Shown here: one piece after another, positions 8,599-16,746 of the stretch | Position numbering within the stretch: the first letter of the stretch is position 1 | Layout of the letters: every line of letters begins with the position of its first letter | Notes under the pieces: model-generated | The model's input: the letters and a program-made list of their open reading frames with translations, nothing else | Databases searched by the model: none | Told to the model about the DNA's origin: nothing | Source: Glutamicibacter sp. JL.03c | GTDB taxonomy: Bacteria; Actinomycetota; Actinomycetes; Actinomycetales; Micrococcaceae | Reading direction: 5' to 3' | Length of the DNA stretch: 64,000 nucleotides | Assembly: GCF_025854375.1 (NCBI RefSeq) | Contig: NZ_CP107575.1 | Location: forward strand, 1,240,001-1,304,000 | Program-made: the position numbers and the translations under genes

Positions 8599-10032
8599 AT
8601 GCTGTCCAACGCAGTGCGAAGTAAGTTCTTGCGCGCCACCCTCGGTGGTGCGATGGCACTGGCTTTAACGTTGCCAGCTGGGCTAGTCGTTGCTGACGAG
8701 CTGGATGACAGGAAGGCTCAGGTTGAGGGAAACATTAATAACCTAGAGCAAGACATGGAATTCCTGGACGCCGATATTCAGGCGACCGACCAGAAATTGC
8801 GTGAGCAGCAGGCTCAGGTCCCTGCGGCAGAGCAGGCATTGGCTGACGCGCAGAGCCGTGTCGCCAATGCCCAAGCGGCTGTCGCCGACCTGAACGACCG
8901 ACTGATCGCTGCCCAGGGCACTCGCGATCAAGTGGCTGCTGAAATCGAGGCGAATGCCAAGAAGATCTCGGAAGCAAAAGAAGCCATGGCTTCGATCGCT
9001 TCGGAGGCCTACAAGCGCGGTGGCGTGTCGAGCGGCCTGGACATGATCCTGAATATGGATTCTGCCACCGAGATTGCCGACGGGTTGGATCTGGCAAATC
9101 GTGCGATGGAATCGCAGAGTGCGACCTACAACGACCTTGCGCAAGAGCAAGCGAACAACGAAAACAACAAGGTTCGACTGGACGCCGTTGAGAAGGAAAT
9201 CTCATCGCTCAAGTCACAAGCCGAAGACGCGCTGGCTCAAGAGCAGGCAGCTCGGACTCAGGCGCAGAACGCGAAGAATGAACTGGACGCGCTGGTTGCC
9301 AGCACCGAAAAGCTTGGCGCTGAGCTCGAAGCCAAGAAGCCTCAGATTCAGGCCAAGCTAGCTTCGCAGCAGAAGGAATACGCTCAGGTTCAGGCTGACA
9401 TCAAGGAACGCCAGGAACGTTTGCTGCGCGAAGAAGCCGAGCGCAAGCGCAAGGCAGCCGAAGCTGAAGCCAAGCGCAAAGCGGCATACGAAGCCGAGCA
9501 GAAGCGTTTGGCCGAGGAAGCTGCGGCAAAGAAGAAGGCTTACAAGAAAAAGGCCTATGTTCCTTCAACCCCTGCGGAGCCTGAGGTCAACACTTCCAAT
9601 GGTTCCAGCGCCTGGGGCTTGGTCAAGCCAACTACCAGCAACAACCTGACCTCCAGCTTCGGGTGGCGCCCAACGCCTGCAGGAACCATTGACTACGGGG
9701 GACAGGGCGGATACGTACACGCCGGAATTGACTGGGGCTTCGGCGGCCAGTGCGGTGCGCCGATTACGGCTGCGGCTGACGGCGAAGTGTGGATGGCCGG
9801 TTGGGGCGGTACCTCCGGGAATAAGGTGCTTATTTCTCACGGTGTCGTCAAGGGCAAGGCCTTGGCCACCGGATACCACCATATGTCGCGTGTTGCCGTT
9901 AGTGTCGGACAGCACGTGAAGCAGGGCCAGGTTATTGGCTATGTTGGCACCACCGGTAACTCCACAGGATGCCACCTGCACTTCGAAACGGTCGTCAACG
10001 GCACGGCCGTGAACCCATTGGGACTTCTCTAG
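8599..10032 (+). CDS. Secreted coiled-coil M23/LytM peptidase, FtsEX partner (EnvC/RipC-type role)
   Basis: A 477-residue exported protein with a signal peptide of about 32 residues (basic start, hydrophobic ALALTLPAGLVV). Two long coiled-coil stretches follow (about 35-130 and 150-320, many Ala/Gln/Glu/Lys heptads), then a Lys/Ala-rich hinge and a C-terminal LytM domain. The domain retains HAGIDWG and HLHFE, that is the H-x3-D and H-x-H zinc ligands, so catalytic activity is likely. AAGGAG precedes ATG 8599. Genetic linkage to ftsEX matches the known FtsX-activated hydrolases; substrate is inferred to be septal peptidoglycan. Confidence 0.88.
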   Translation: MLSNAVRSKFLRATLGGAMALALTLPAGLVVADELDDRKAQVEGNINNLEQDMEFLDADIQATDQKLREQQAQVPAAEQALADAQSRVANAQAAVADLNDRLIAAQGTRDQVAAEIEANAKKISEAKEAMASIASEAYKRGGVSSGLDMILNMDSATEIADGLDLANRAMESQSATYNDLAQEQANNENNKVRLDAVEKEISSLKSQAEDALAQEQAARTQAQNAKNELDALVASTEKLGAELEAKKPQIQAKLASQQKEYAQVQADIKERQERLLREEAERKRKAAEAEAKRKAAYEAEQKRLAEEAAAKKKAYKKKAYVPSTPAEPEVNTSNGSSAWGLVKPTTSNNLTSSFGWRPTPAGTIDYGGQGGYVHAGIDWGFGGQCGAPITAAADGEVWMAGWGGTSGNKVLISHGVVKGKALATGYHHMSRVAVSVGQHVKQGQVIGYVGTTGNSTGCHLHFETVVNGTAVNPLGLL

Positions 10033-10086
10033 CGCTAGACTTGAAGTCTGCGTGCGAGAATCCGTACGCGACATGCAAGGAGTAAC

Positions 10087-10560
10087 GTGGCTAAGAAGAA
10101 TCAAGAAGATCGGGTGATCGCGAGCAACCGCAAGGCGCGCCACGATTTTGAAATCCTCGATACCTTCGAAGCTGGCATGGTCCTCACTGGAACCGAAGTC
10201 AAGTCGTTGCGCGAAGGCAAAGCTTCGCTCGTTGACGGATTCGGCCAGTTCTACCGTGGTGAGCTTTATATCGAGAACGTCTACATCCCGGAGTATCTCA
10301 ACGGTTCGTGGACCAATCATGCGGCACGCCGCCGTCGTAAGCTCTTGCTCCACCGTCAAGAACTGCTCAAGATCGAACGCAAAATCGGCGAAGCCGGTTT
10401 GACCGTTGTACCGCTGAGTTTGTACTTCAAATCGGGGCGGGCAAAAATTGAGATCGGTGTCGCTCGAGGCAAGCGCGAATATGACAAGCGCCAGACCATG
10501 CGCGAGCAGCAGGATAATCGTGAAGCATTGCGGGCCATGCGCGAGCGCAATCGCCGCTAG
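10087..10560 (+). CDS. smpB: tmRNA-binding protein SmpB
   Basis: A 157-residue RNA-binding protein that delivers tmRNA to stalled ribosomes. Diagnostic features are the N-terminal [10 protein letters not shown], the GTEVKSLR segment, and the basic C-terminal tail RGKREYDKR...RERNRR that probes the mRNA channel. The start is GTG 10087 with AAGGAG 7 nt upstream. It lies directly before ssrA, its functional partner. Confidence 0.97.
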   Translation: MAKKNQEDRVIASNRKARHDFEILDTFEAGMVLTGTEVKSLREGKASLVDGFGQFYRGELYIENVYIPEYLNGSWTNHAARRRRKLLLHRQELLKIERKIGEAGLTVVPLSLYFKSGRAKIEIGVARGKREYDKRQTMREQQDNREALRAMRERNRR

Positions 10561-10590
10561 CTCAGGGGTCTTGCTGTGGCGCATCTTGCT

Positions 10591-10619
10591 TTGGGGAGAC
10601 CGGGCAAATGAGCTATGAT
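10591..10619 (+). promoter_or_regulatory. Putative ssrA promoter
   Basis: TATGAT at 10614-10619 is a good -10 hexamer. TTGGGG at 10591-10596, 17 nt further upstream, is a weak -35. Transcription would start near 10626, giving a short 5' leader removed during maturation of tmRNA at 10679. Confidence 0.45.
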
Positions 10620-10678
10620 TGATAGACATGGCTTCGGGCGTGGTTGTATCCGGGAAACCGGGACTGACAACAAAATAC

Positions 10679-11046
10679 GGGGATGATCGGTTTCGACGGT
10701 GTGAGTCGCGACAGATGAAGCGGGCCGAGGACGCAAAGTTATCTCGTAAACGCTCTTTGCAAACCAATAAGTGCCGAATCAAAGCGCACTGACTTCGCTC
10801 TCGCTGCCTAAGCAGCCAGACAGTCCGTTAGCCAGAGGTTGCTATTGCCTCTGATCCTAACGTCATTTAGATAGCCACTGTATCCTGCGGTTGTTACCGC
10901 TGCTGGGTACATATTTAGGTAACTGTGCCCGGATCAACCACATGTTTGCGTGATGGTTGGGGCAGAGAAAATCCGCAGCAAACTGCGCCCGGAGAAGACC
11001 TGGCAACACCACATCGGACGGGAGTTCAATTCTCCCCATCTCCACA
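10679..11046 (+). ncRNA. ssrA: Transfer-messenger RNA
   Basis: The 5' end GGGGATG followed by ATCGGTTTCGACGG and the 3' end with T-arm GGTTC-like core and CATCTCC form the tRNA-like domain. GGGGATG pairs with CATCTCC (11037-11043) and includes a G3-U70 wobble, the alanine identity element. The chromosomal 3' end reads ACA rather than ACCA, so the CCA end is probably completed enzymatically. tmRNA rescues stalled ribosomes with SmpB. Confidence 0.95.
10773..10811 (+). other. tmRNA tag-peptide reading frame
   Basis: Within the tmRNA, the frame starting at GCC 10773 encodes AESKRTDFALAA and ends at TAA 10809. The DFALAA ending is the usual actinobacterial proteolysis tag. The resume codon is inferred from similarity to related tmRNAs. 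Confidence 0.82.
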
Positions 11047-11053
11047 TATTGAA

Positions 11054-11094
11054 GCTCTGGAACTAGGTGCATGGCCTGGTTCCGGAGCTTTTTT
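11054..11094 (+). terminator. Rho-independent terminator of ssrA
   Basis: GCTCTGGAAC (11054-11063) pairs with GTTCCGGAGC (11079-11088) over 10 bp including one G-T pair, followed at once by six T residues. Confidence 0.9.
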
Positions 11095-11263
11095 ATTGGC
11101 GACATATTCGCCACGCCTCATGCCACCGCCAATGTATGAAGGCTACGTCGTGTGCGCTAAACACTGGTGGAGCTTCGCGAGTCTATTCGCGGCTTTGAGG
11201 ATTTACACATAGACTTGAGATGAAAGCCGGAGATAACTGGTCGGTGGACTGCAAGGAATTGGA

Positions 11264-11752
11264 GTGAGATTAAAGTCGATGGGCAAAAAAGACTCCCAGC
11301 GGGTATCGCCGTTCCTTTCAGGCATCTACGCGATGGTTGCCTTCCTGCTTGAGGTTGGACTGCTTTTTGCAGCCGCTCTTGCGGCCATCGCATTCATACC
11401 TTGGCCAATGATTCTGGCTATTTTGGTAGTTGTCATCCCGCTGCTGTTGATCTGGTCGCTCTTCTTCTCGCCCAAGGCCGTGATCAGACTCCGCTTGCGC
11501 ACCCGGGTCCTGCTGGTACACCTCATCTACTTGATCGGCGCCTACGTGCTGTGGCTCAGTGTTGACCACAGTTTTTACGATCAATCCCAAATCTGGGCGA
11601 TTGCCATGCTGTCGCTCACGGGGATCAGTGCGATCCTGATTCTCGCTACCGGTGGCTACGTGGTCCCGCACGATCGCACGCCGAAACCGGTCAAACCTGC
11701 CCCCAGCCGCCACGCCACCGGAGCTCCCAAGGGAAGACGAGCCGCTCGCTAG
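11264..11752 (+). CDS. Small four-helix membrane protein, DUF2568/YrdB-like
   Basis: A 162-residue protein with four hydrophobic segments (about 18-42, 45-66, 82-101 and 110-132) and a basic, Pro-rich cytoplasmic tail ending GRRAAR. The pattern, including a W near the second helix and SPKAVIRLRLRTR between helices 2 and 3, resembles the YrdB/DUF2568 family, whose function is unknown. The start is GTG 11264 with AAGGA 6 nt upstream; ATG 11279 is the alternative. It is monocistronic between two terminators. Confidence 0.6.
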   Translation: MRLKSMGKKDSQRVSPFLSGIYAMVAFLLEVGLLFAAALAAIAFIPWPMILAILVVVIPLLLIWSLFFSPKAVIRLRLRTRVLLVHLIYLIGAYVLWLSVDHSFYDQSQIWAIAMLSLTGISAILILATGGYVVPHDRTPKPVKPAPSRHATGAPKGRRAAR

Positions 11753-11759
11753 CAATATT

Positions 11760-11785
11760 GCCCAGCCACGAAAGGCTGGGCTTTT
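11760..11785. terminator. Terminator between the DUF2568-like gene and the crcB operon
   Basis: GCCCAGCC (11760-11767) and GGCTGGGC (11774-11781) form an 8-bp stem with a 6-nt loop, followed by TTTT on the plus strand. It lies between convergent genes and may also serve the leftward operon. Confidence 0.82.
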
Positions 11786-11824
11786 AGTTTATGCAGGGGA
11801 GCCAGAATATGTGCCGCTACCTTC

Positions 11825-12211
11825 CTAGAGCAGCGAAGCGAGCAGATAACCGCCGTAGGCCGCGAGGACAGAGGCTGCTAGCGTGCCGAGCGCGTATATC
11901 AGGCTGGCGAGCGAACGGCCTGCCCGCAGCAGGCGGAGGGTATCAAAACTGGCGGTCGAGAAGGTGGTGTAGCCACCGGCCACCCCGGTGCCCACGGCCA
12001 GCAGCCACGCGCTATCTATACCGGTGCTGGCCAGCAAGCCGGTCAGGAAACCGAGCAGCAGCGAGCCGGAAATATTAATCGTGAATGTGCCCCATGGCAG
12101 CACACCACCGGTTTTCAGCGCGATGAATGAGTCAAGGACATAGCGCAATACCGCACCCAGTCCGCCGCACAGTGCAACGACTACAAAGAGGGCAGGCGTC
12201 ACAGCCATCAT
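11825..12211 (-). CDS. crcB: Fluoride channel subunit CrcB/Fluc (second of a pair)
   Basis: A 128-residue four-helix membrane protein. The conserved signatures are GGLGAVLRYVLD near the N-terminus, WGTFTINISGSLLLGFLTG (the TxxxN-x-x-G core) and GVAGGYTTFSTASFD with the Phe-box/TTFST motif of the fluoride pore. Start ATG 12211 overlaps the upstream crcB stop as ATGA; a second ATG follows directly. Many Gram-positive bacteria encode two adjacent CrcB proteins that form a heterodimeric channel for passive fluoride export. Confidence 0.94.
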   Translation of the reverse strand: MMAVTPALFVVVALCGGLGAVLRYVLDSFIALKTGGVLPWGTFTINISGSLLLGFLTGLLASTGIDSAWLLAVGTGVAGGYTTFSTASFDTLRLLRAGRSLASLIYALGTLAASVLAAYGGYLLASLL

Positions 12212-12648
12212 GAGGCACCGCCAGATGACGGTTCGCGCTTGCTGCCCGCAAGCATTCCGCACCAGGTCGCCAAGGCGCCGAGCAGTACGGTGCCCAGCCC
12301 GTAGGCGAGTGCCGCAGTGAGCGAACCTTGGCCGAACAACAACATGGTGTCGGTGGCCAGCGCACTGTAGGTGGTGAAGCCACCGAAGAATCCAGTGCCA
12401 AGCAGCAGCCTCAGGCTCTTGCGCCGCGGCGTTTCAGGTCCCCGGGCCGATAGCGAGGTGAGCAGCCAGCCCAGGGCGAAGGCGCCTGAGACATTGATAA
12501 GCAAAATCGCCACCGGCACCGATCCGTGCTGCGGCAGTGCAAGGCTGACCGCCAGACGGCTGGCGGTCCCGGCACCACCGCCGACGAAGACCAAAAGCAC
12601 TTCGATCGGGCGCAGGGCAAATCTTGGGGCAGGCATCTTGCGGCTCAC
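12208..12648 (-). CDS. crcB: Fluoride channel subunit CrcB/Fluc (first of a pair)
   Basis: A 146-residue protein with the same motifs as its neighbour: GGGAGTASRLAVS, PVAILLINVSGAFALGWLL and GFFGGFTTYSALATD. The start is GTG 12648, which overlaps the stop of the DtxR-type gene (GTGA); an ATG lies four codons further in. It has an additional Ser/Arg-rich C-terminal tail. No fluoride riboswitch is visible, since the gene is embedded in an operon. Confidence 0.94.
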   Translation of the reverse strand: MSRKMPAPRFALRPIEVLLVFVGGGAGTASRLAVSLALPQHGSVPVAILLINVSGAFALGWLLTSLSARGPETPRRKSLRLLLGTGFFGGFTTYSALATDTMLLFGQGSLTAALAYGLGTVLLGALATWCGMLAGSKREPSSGGAS

Positions 12649-13256
12649 TTTGAGCCAGCGCCGCGGACCCAGATCATCGAGGCCTCGATGTAGTCCAATT
12701 GGTGTGGCAGTTCGATTGATGCGCCGGGCACCAGCCCCCGGGCTGCGGCCCGGCGAAGGAAATCCGGGTCTTCGTCGCTGATGCGATCGATCACGGCCCT
12801 CTGTCCGGTATAGCGGTCCAGGCGCACTGCTTGGGAGGCCGGAAGGCTTCCATCGGGGGCGGGGATCGCATCGCCGTGGGGGTCGTGGCGGGGATGGCCT
12901 AGCCGAGCATCCAGGGCATCGATGAAGCGGTCGCTGACGGTATGCTCCAGCGCTTCGGCTTCATCGTGCACCTCGTCCCAGCCGTAGCCCAGTTCGTCGC
13001 GCAGGAAAGTTTCCAGCAGACGATGGCGTCGCACCATTCGCAGGGCTTCGCGACGGCCGGTGGGGCTCAGCGCGACCGTCTTGCGCGGCACATGATTGAC
13101 CAGGCCCTTGCCGGAGAGCTTATGGATCATCGAGGTCACCGAGGCAGGAGAGAGCCCCAGCTGGTCGGCCAGCGCCCCGGTGCTCACCTCGGTATCTTCC
13201 CATTCGGTTAGCGTGTAGAGCGCCTTGAGGTAGTCTTCCTCGCTGGTGGTCAGCAT
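12645..13256 (-). CDS. DtxR/MntR-family metal-dependent regulator
   Basis: A 203-residue repressor with an N-terminal winged helix (SEEDYLKALYTL, then ALADQLGLSPASVTSMIHKLSGKGLV), then the metal-binding dimerisation domain with RRHRLLETFL, EVHDEAEALEHTVS and GHPRHDPHGD-like ligands. The C-terminal part is a shortened FeoA/SH3-like domain (DPDFLRRAAARGLVPG). This family senses Mn(II) or Fe(II). Its ATG overlaps the hisN stop as TGATG. Which metal it senses cannot be read from sequence; its targets need not be its operon. Confidence 0.9.
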   Translation of the reverse strand: MLTTSEEDYLKALYTLTEWEDTEVSTGALADQLGLSPASVTSMIHKLSGKGLVNHVPRKTVALSPTGRREALRMVRRHRLLETFLRDELGYGWDEVHDEAEALEHTVSDRFIDALDARLGHPRHDPHGDAIPAPDGSLPASQAVRLDRYTGQRAVIDRISDEDPDFLRRAAARGLVPGASIELPHQLDYIEASMIWVRGAGSK

Positions 13257-14056
13257 CAGCGGTTCAGGTACGGGAGGATGGCTTCGTGCAGTTTGCCGTT
13301 GGTCGCCAGCGCATTGCCGCCATGGCAGCCTTCCTCGCCGGCCACCGAGGTGAAGCGTCCCCCGGCTTCGCGGACGACCGGAACCAGCGCGGCCATGTCG
13401 TAGAGTTCCAGCTCGGGTTCGAAGGCCGCATCCACGGACCCTTCAGCCAGCAGTGCATAGGAGTAGAAGTCGCCGTAGCCGCGGGTGCGCCAGGCGGCAT
13501 CCAGCAGGTCCAGGAATCCGTCGAGCTTGCCAGCGTCCTTCCATCCGCTCAGCGAGGCGTAGGCCAGGGAGGAATCGGACAGATCGGCGACCGAGGAGAC
13601 CGAGATCTGCCGGGTGGATTGTCCGCCATCCGCGGCCGGTTCACTCACGTGGGCACCCAGGCCGGTCGCTGCATGCCAACGGCGGCTCAGCGCCGGAGCA
13701 GAAATCACGCCGAGCACCGGCTCATCGTCAACGAGCAGGGCAATGAGCGTGGCCCAGACCGGGACCCGGCGCACAAAGTTCTTCGTGCCGTCGATCGGAT
13801 CGATCACCCAGCGCCGCGATCCGCTGCCGTGCACGCCGAACTCTTCGCCCAGGACCGAATCATCGGGTCGGTGCTCAGCCAATTCGGCCAGGATCAGCTG
13901 CTCCGCGCCGCGGTCTGCGTCGGACACCGGAGTCATGTCCGGCTTGGACTCGACGACCAGGTCGTTGGCGCCGTAGCGGGCCAAGGTCAGCTTGTCGACC
14001 TTTTCGGCCAAGGCCAAAGCGAATTCGAGATCTTGCTCCAGGGTGAAATCTGCCAT
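13256..14056 (-). CDS. hisN: Histidinol-phosphatase, inositol-monophosphatase fold
   Basis: A 266-residue Mg-dependent phosphatase. The start ATG 14056 is chosen because the protein begins MADFTLEQDLEFALALAEKV like its relatives; the upstream open frame is compositionally noise. Motifs are LGEEFG, DPIDGTKNFVRRVPVWAT (metal-binding DPIDGT) and LYDMAALVPVVREAGG. In actinobacteria the aroA-rsgA-hisN linkage identifies this subfamily as the histidinol-phosphate phosphatase of histidine biosynthesis. Confidence 0.9.
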   Translation of the reverse strand: MADFTLEQDLEFALALAEKVDKLTLARYGANDLVVESKPDMTPVSDADRGAEQLILAELAEHRPDDSVLGEEFGVHGSGSRRWVIDPIDGTKNFVRRVPVWATLIALLVDDEPVLGVISAPALSRRWHAATGLGAHVSEPAADGGQSTRQISVSSVADLSDSSLAYASLSGWKDAGKLDGFLDLLDAAWRTRGYGDFYSYALLAEGSVDAAFEPELELYDMAALVPVVREAGGRFTSVAGEEGCHGGNALATNGKLHEAILPYLNR

Positions 14057-14069
14057 GGTGTTCCGGCGC

Positions 14070-15161
14070 TCAAAGCGCGCCGAGCTCCTTTTCATGCGTG
14101 GTTTCCTCGGTGGTGACCAATCGGCGGTATGAGGCCAAGCGATTGGCCGGTTGGCTGCTTTCGGCCGCTTGCGCCCAGGCTTCGAGGGCGCAGCCGGCCT
14201 CGCCGGCGGCATGGGTGCAGCCGCGGGGGCAATCGGTGGCGACTTCGGCAAGGTCCTCGAAGGCCGCGAGGATGTTATCGGTATCCACCAGTCCCAGCCC
14301 GAAGGAGCGGATGCCGGGGGTGTCGATCAGCCACGAGCCTGGAACCTGGCCGAAGCGCAGGGCCAGGGCATTGGAGGACGTGTGGCGTCCGCGTCCGGTG
14401 ACCGCGTTGACGTGTCCGGTGGCGCGGGTCGATCCGGTCAGCGCATTGACCAGCGTGGACTTCCCTACCCCGGAGTGGCCCAGGACCACCGAAACGCAGC
14501 CGGCGAGTAGTTCGTCCAATTCCTTCAGCGCGTTCGCATCCAGGCGGGCGCTGGAGCCGTCGGCGCCCCGGGCATCCACGCCGGAGGCATCGGCAGTGGT
14601 AGTGCGGGAGATGACCACCGGGAAATCAAGTCCCTCATAGTGCGCCAGGAAACCGGCAGGATCCTTCACATCCGCCTTGGTCACGCAGAGCACCGGCTGG
14701 ATCCCGGCATCGTAGGCAGCCACCAGGGCACGGTCCACAAAGCCGGTGCGGGGCTCGGGATTGGCGGCCGCGACCACGATGACCAGCTTGTCCACATTGG
14801 CCACGACCACGCGTTCGGTGGCGTCGGTATCATCGGCGCTGCGCCGCAGCAAGGTGGTGCGCTCTTCGATCCGTACCAAACGGGCGAGGGTATCGGGCTT
14901 GCCGGACGTATCACCGACCAAGGCGACCAGGTCGCCGGGAACAATGGCCTGGCGGCGCAGCTCGCGCGCGCGGGCGGCGATCACAATGCGCTCGGCACTG
15001 GTGTCCTCGTCCAGAATTGCGGTGTACCGGCCGCGGTCCACGGTGATGATGCGGCCGATCTCGGCCTTCTCGTAGGCCGGCCGGTCCTTGGTGCGGGGGC
15101 GTGAGCCGCGCTTGTTCGGGCGAACGCGGACCGATGACTCGTCATATTCTGAGTAGCGCAT
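14070..15161 (-). CDS. rsgA: Ribosome small-subunit biogenesis GTPase RsgA
   Basis: A 363-residue circularly permuted GTPase with motif order G4 (VTKADV), G1 (GHSGVGKST), G3 (DTPGIRSFGL), preceded by an OB-fold (GRIITVDRGRYTAIL). A C-terminal zinc finger follows with cysteines and histidine in DCPRGCTH and GC near the end. It acts in late 30S maturation. Start ATG 15161 overlaps the aroA stop (TGATG); the longer upstream frame is rejected. It is separated from hisN by 13 nt. Confidence 0.95.
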   Translation of the reverse strand: MRYSEYDESSVRVRPNKRGSRPRTKDRPAYEKAEIGRIITVDRGRYTAILDEDTSAERIVIAARARELRRQAIVPGDLVALVGDTSGKPDTLARLVRIEERTTLLRRSADDTDATERVVVANVDKLVIVVAAANPEPRTGFVDRALVAAYDAGIQPVLCVTKADVKDPAGFLAHYEGLDFPVVISRTTTADASGVDARGADGSSARLDANALKELDELLAGCVSVVLGHSGVGKSTLVNALTGSTRATGHVNAVTGRGRHTSSNALALRFGQVPGSWLIDTPGIRSFGLGLVDTDNILAAFEDLAEVATDCPRGCTHAAGEAGCALEAWAQAAESSQPANRLASYRRLVTTEETTHEKELGAL

Positions 15162-16441
15162 CAGCCAGCTGCCTTCACGGTCGCGACCATATCCGCCCAC
15201 AATTGAGGGAATTGCGGCATGGTCTTGGCGGTGGTGGCGATATCCTCGACCCGGATCCCGTCGATGGCCAGGCCCAGCAGGGCTCCAGCGGTGGCCATGC
15301 GGTGGTCGGCGTAGCTGTGCAGATCAGCGGCGTGCAAGGGGCCCGGGGTGATCTGCAGGCTGTCCTCGGTGGCTACGACCTTCACCCCGACCTTGCCCAG
15401 CTCGGTTTCCAATGCCGCCAGGCGGTCGGTTTCATGTCCGCGCAGGTGCCCGATGCCGGTCAGCGTGCTCGGGGAGTCGGCCAGGGCGCACAAGGCCGCG
15501 AGGGTCGGAGCGAGTTCGGAGGCGTCGGCATAATCGATGCCGCGCAGCTGGCCGGTGGAGCGCACTGTCAGCACACCGTCCGCACCATGGTGCACCTCGG
15601 CGCCCATCGCGGCCAGGATCTGCACCCATTTGCCGCCGACCTGGGTGGTGGAGGCAGGCCAGAAGCGGATGCCGACGCTGCCCTTGCTGGCCAGGGCCGC
15701 GGCGAGGAATGGGCCGGCATTGGACAGGTCGGGCTCCACGGTGACCGTGAACCCGCGCAGTTCGCCCTTATCGACGCGCCAACCGCGCTGGTCATCGTCC
15801 ACGGTGATTTGCACGCCGAGCTCTTTGAGGGTCTGCACGGTCATCATGATGTGATCCGGCGAGGCGACCGGGCCGTCGGCGGCGCGCAACTCCAGCCCGC
15901 CGGGCAGGGCGTGGCCGACGAGCAACAGCGCTGAAATGAACTGGGAACTGCTGGAGGCATCGATCACAACCGGAGCGACCGGCTTCAGCCCGCTGGCATC
16001 CATGGTGAAGGGCAGCATGCCTTGCTCGCCGGCGAAGCTCATGGCGACGCCCAGTGCCTGCAGGGCGTCGAGTACTGGTGCCATTGGGCGCAGGCGGGCG
16101 TGCGGATCGCCGTCGAAGCTCACCGTGGCTCCGGCCACCGCGGCCAGCGGAGGGACAAAGCGCATCACCGTGCCGGCCAGTCCGCAGTTGATCTCCAGCG
16201 GCCCGCGTTCCAGGGCTGCCGCCGGGGTGACGATCACGGTGGTGGAGCCATCGGGCTGCTCGCTGCGTTCGATCCCCGTCCCTAGGCTGGCCAAGGCCGT
16301 GAGCATCAGCTCGGTGTCGCGGCTGATCAGCGTGTTGTGGATGGTTGAGGGGGAGGAGGCCAGGGCCGCGAGGATCAGATAGCGGTTGGTCAGCGACTTG
16401 GAAGCGGGCACCGAAACGATGGCGTCAACCCCGGTGGTCAC
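15161..16441 (-). CDS. aroA: EPSP synthase (3-phosphoshikimate 1-carboxyvinyltransferase); start probably further upstream
   Basis: This enzyme catalyses the sixth step of the shikimate pathway. Motifs are PASKSLTNRYLILAAL, NCGLAGTVMRF (the LxNAGTAMR-like substrate site), DASSSSQFISALLL and DHRMATAGALLG. The first canonical start is GTG 16441 (426 residues), but homologues carry a W-P-A-P motif before that point. Here WWPAP is encoded in frame upstream of GTG 16441. No ATG, GTG or TTG exists between it and the in-frame stop at 16531-16529. An ATC codon at 16519-16517 with AAGGA 6 nt upstream is the best-placed alternative, adding 26 residues. First gene of the leftward operon. Confidence 0.93.
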   Translation of the reverse strand: MTTGVDAIVSVPASKSLTNRYLILAALASSPSTIHNTLISRDTELMLTALASLGTGIERSEQPDGSTTVIVTPAAALERGPLEINCGLAGTVMRFVPPLAAVAGATVSFDGDPHARLRPMAPVLDALQALGVAMSFAGEQGMLPFTMDASGLKPVAPVVIDASSSSQFISALLLVGHALPGGLELRAADGPVASPDHIMMTVQTLKELGVQITVDDDQRGWRVDKGELRGFTVTVEPDLSNAGPFLAAALASKGSVGIRFWPASTTQVGGKWVQILAAMGAEVHHGADGVLTVRSTGQLRGIDYADASELAPTLAALCALADSPSTLTGIGHLRGHETDRLAALETELGKVGVKVVATEDSLQITPGPLHAADLHSYADHRMATAGALLGLAIDGIRVEDIATTAKTMPQFPQLWADMVATVKAAG

Positions 16442-16572
16442 ATGCGGGGCAGGCCACCAGTTGCCTTCGTCGTTCGATCGATCTAACTGGGAGTTTCCAG
16501 AGGCGCTTGCAGTGCTGATTGCTGATCCTTAGGCTCGTGCGGTTTTAGTTAAATCCTAGCCGAGATCGGTGC

Positions 16573-16599
16573 GGGAATAAGGTTTTAGCTCCTGTGGTT
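16573..16599 (+). promoter_or_regulatory. SigR-type promoter upstream of sigR (autoregulatory)
   Basis: GGGAAT at 16573-16578, an exact 18-nt spacer, and GTT at 16597-16599 match the SigR/SigH-class consensus GGGAAT-N18-GTT. Transcription would begin around 16606-16609, coinciding with an in-frame GTG at 16609. Positive autoregulation is the rule for this sigma class. Confidence 0.8.
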
Positions 16600-16732
16600 A
16601 TACACAGTGTGACGACCAGACAGGATACTTCGACAGCGGGCGGCACCACCTGCGTGGTGGCCGACGAGCCACGGGGCACTCGTACTGCTACCCGATCGCG
16701 GGCGGATTCGCGCAATAGCGCCAGCAACCGCG

Positions 16733-16738
16733 TAGACT
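16733..16738 (+). promoter_or_regulatory. Candidate housekeeping -10 element for the short form of sigR
   Basis: TAGACT lies 5 nt before GTG 16744 and 8 nt before ATG 16747, the spacing expected for a leaderless transcript. There is no convincing -35 and no Shine-Dalgarno sequence before the ATG. Confidence 0.4.
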
Positions 16739-16746
16739 CAAGCGTG

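Noticed and set aside
11825-12648. A fluoride riboswitch controlling crcB
   Set aside because: Both crcB starts overlap upstream coding sequence, leaving no leader in which the aptamer could lie.
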